From: Bacillota bacterium
GTDB taxonomy: Bacteria; Bacillota; UBA4882; UBA8346
DNA: 38,622 bases
Assembly (NCBI GenBank): GCA_023394955.1
Contig: JAEWZY010000082.1
Coordinates: forward strand, 1 to 38,622
Direction: 5' to 3'
This document shows, one piece after another, positions 38,512 to 38,622 of the stretch (position 1 is the first letter of the stretch; each line of letters starts with the position of its first letter). A program made the translations under genes and the position numbers. The notes beneath the pieces are model-generated. The model saw nothing but the letters and a program-made list of their open reading frames with translations, ran no database searches and had not been told where the DNA came from.

Positions 38512-38622
38512 TTACGAATAATATATGGGAACGGCTTACAATTAATATATAAAAACCCATGGAAGTCCTTGTAAAATCAATTCTGTCTCACTAAAAATGA
38601 GCAAACCAGGCGAAGGACTCAT

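Larger units (their letters stand above)
38061..38622. other. Gene-poor end of the window
   Basis: Upstream of the cyclase. A possible promoter on the minus strand is TTGACT near 38185-38180 with an A/T-rich -10. Two short frames are listed separately. At the very end the minus strand opens ATG and reads 26 codons (MSPSPGLLIFSET...) before a stop; it has no visible upstream context and I do not call it. Confidence 0.4.

Overview
The window looks like chromosome of a spore-forming Firmicute (Bacillota, clostridial rather than bacillar in flavour) of moderate GC. The clues are the rsmI / abrB / metS / tatD / yabE-like gene order known from Bacillus subtilis, an AbrB-type regulator with a Spo0A-box-like sequence just after its promoter, a DUF3794 (SPOCS) protein, a T-box leader on methionyl-tRNA synthetase, and anaerobic-type cobalamin genes (cbiL, cbiG). 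No genus can be assigned from the sequence alone.

Layout. Positions 1-211 hold the leader-side end of a CRISPR array (one I-C-like repeat plus leader, transcribed leftwards), followed by an unrecognised minus-strand gene (212-763). Positions 1151-4310 form a plus-strand sulfur/tRNA-modification cluster (tcdA, NifS-type cysteine desulfurase, thiI). Positions 4537-7052 are metN-metI-metQ (methionine ABC importer) ending in a strong terminator. Positions 7237-8973 encode a membrane-anchored alginate-lyase-like protein. Positions 8999-13722 (minus) are livK-H-M-G-F, a branched-chain amino acid importer with an intercistronic hairpin after livK and a palindromic operator in front of it. Positions 14127-15257 (plus) are an Fe-S-flavoprotein-like reductase and a nitroreductase.

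Positions 15291-22525 (minus) form the most distinctive locus. It reads RidA, family-1 solute-binding protein, creatininase-family hydrolase, two sugar-type permeases, HpcH/HpaI aldolase, D-2-hydroxyacid dehydrogenase and a fumarylacetoacetate-hydrolase-family enzyme, with no transporter ATPase. A divergent LiaS/DesK-type sensor kinase and NarL-type response regulator (22916-24815) are probably its switch. The gene set suggests uptake of an unknown, perhaps cyclic or nitrogen-containing compound, hydrolytic opening, and conversion to 2-oxo acids and pyruvate. Structured intergenic elements inside the operon probably set differential expression of the binding protein and permeases.

Positions 24913-31474 hold the conserved house-keeping block: YabE-like G5/3D cell-wall protein, TatD-associated radical SAM protein, TatD, MetRS with a T-box leader, divergent abrB, and rsmI. 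Positions 31681-34276 (minus) carry three cobalamin genes (cbiL, cbiG, cobO) and a possible 40-codon ORF. Positions 34612-38622 contain a DUF3794 gene, gene-poor DNA with possible gene remnants and inverted repeats, a small unknown gene, and a lipoprotein-type 7TM diguanylate cyclase with an intact GGEEF and an I-site.

All family assignments are by eye; no database search was run.
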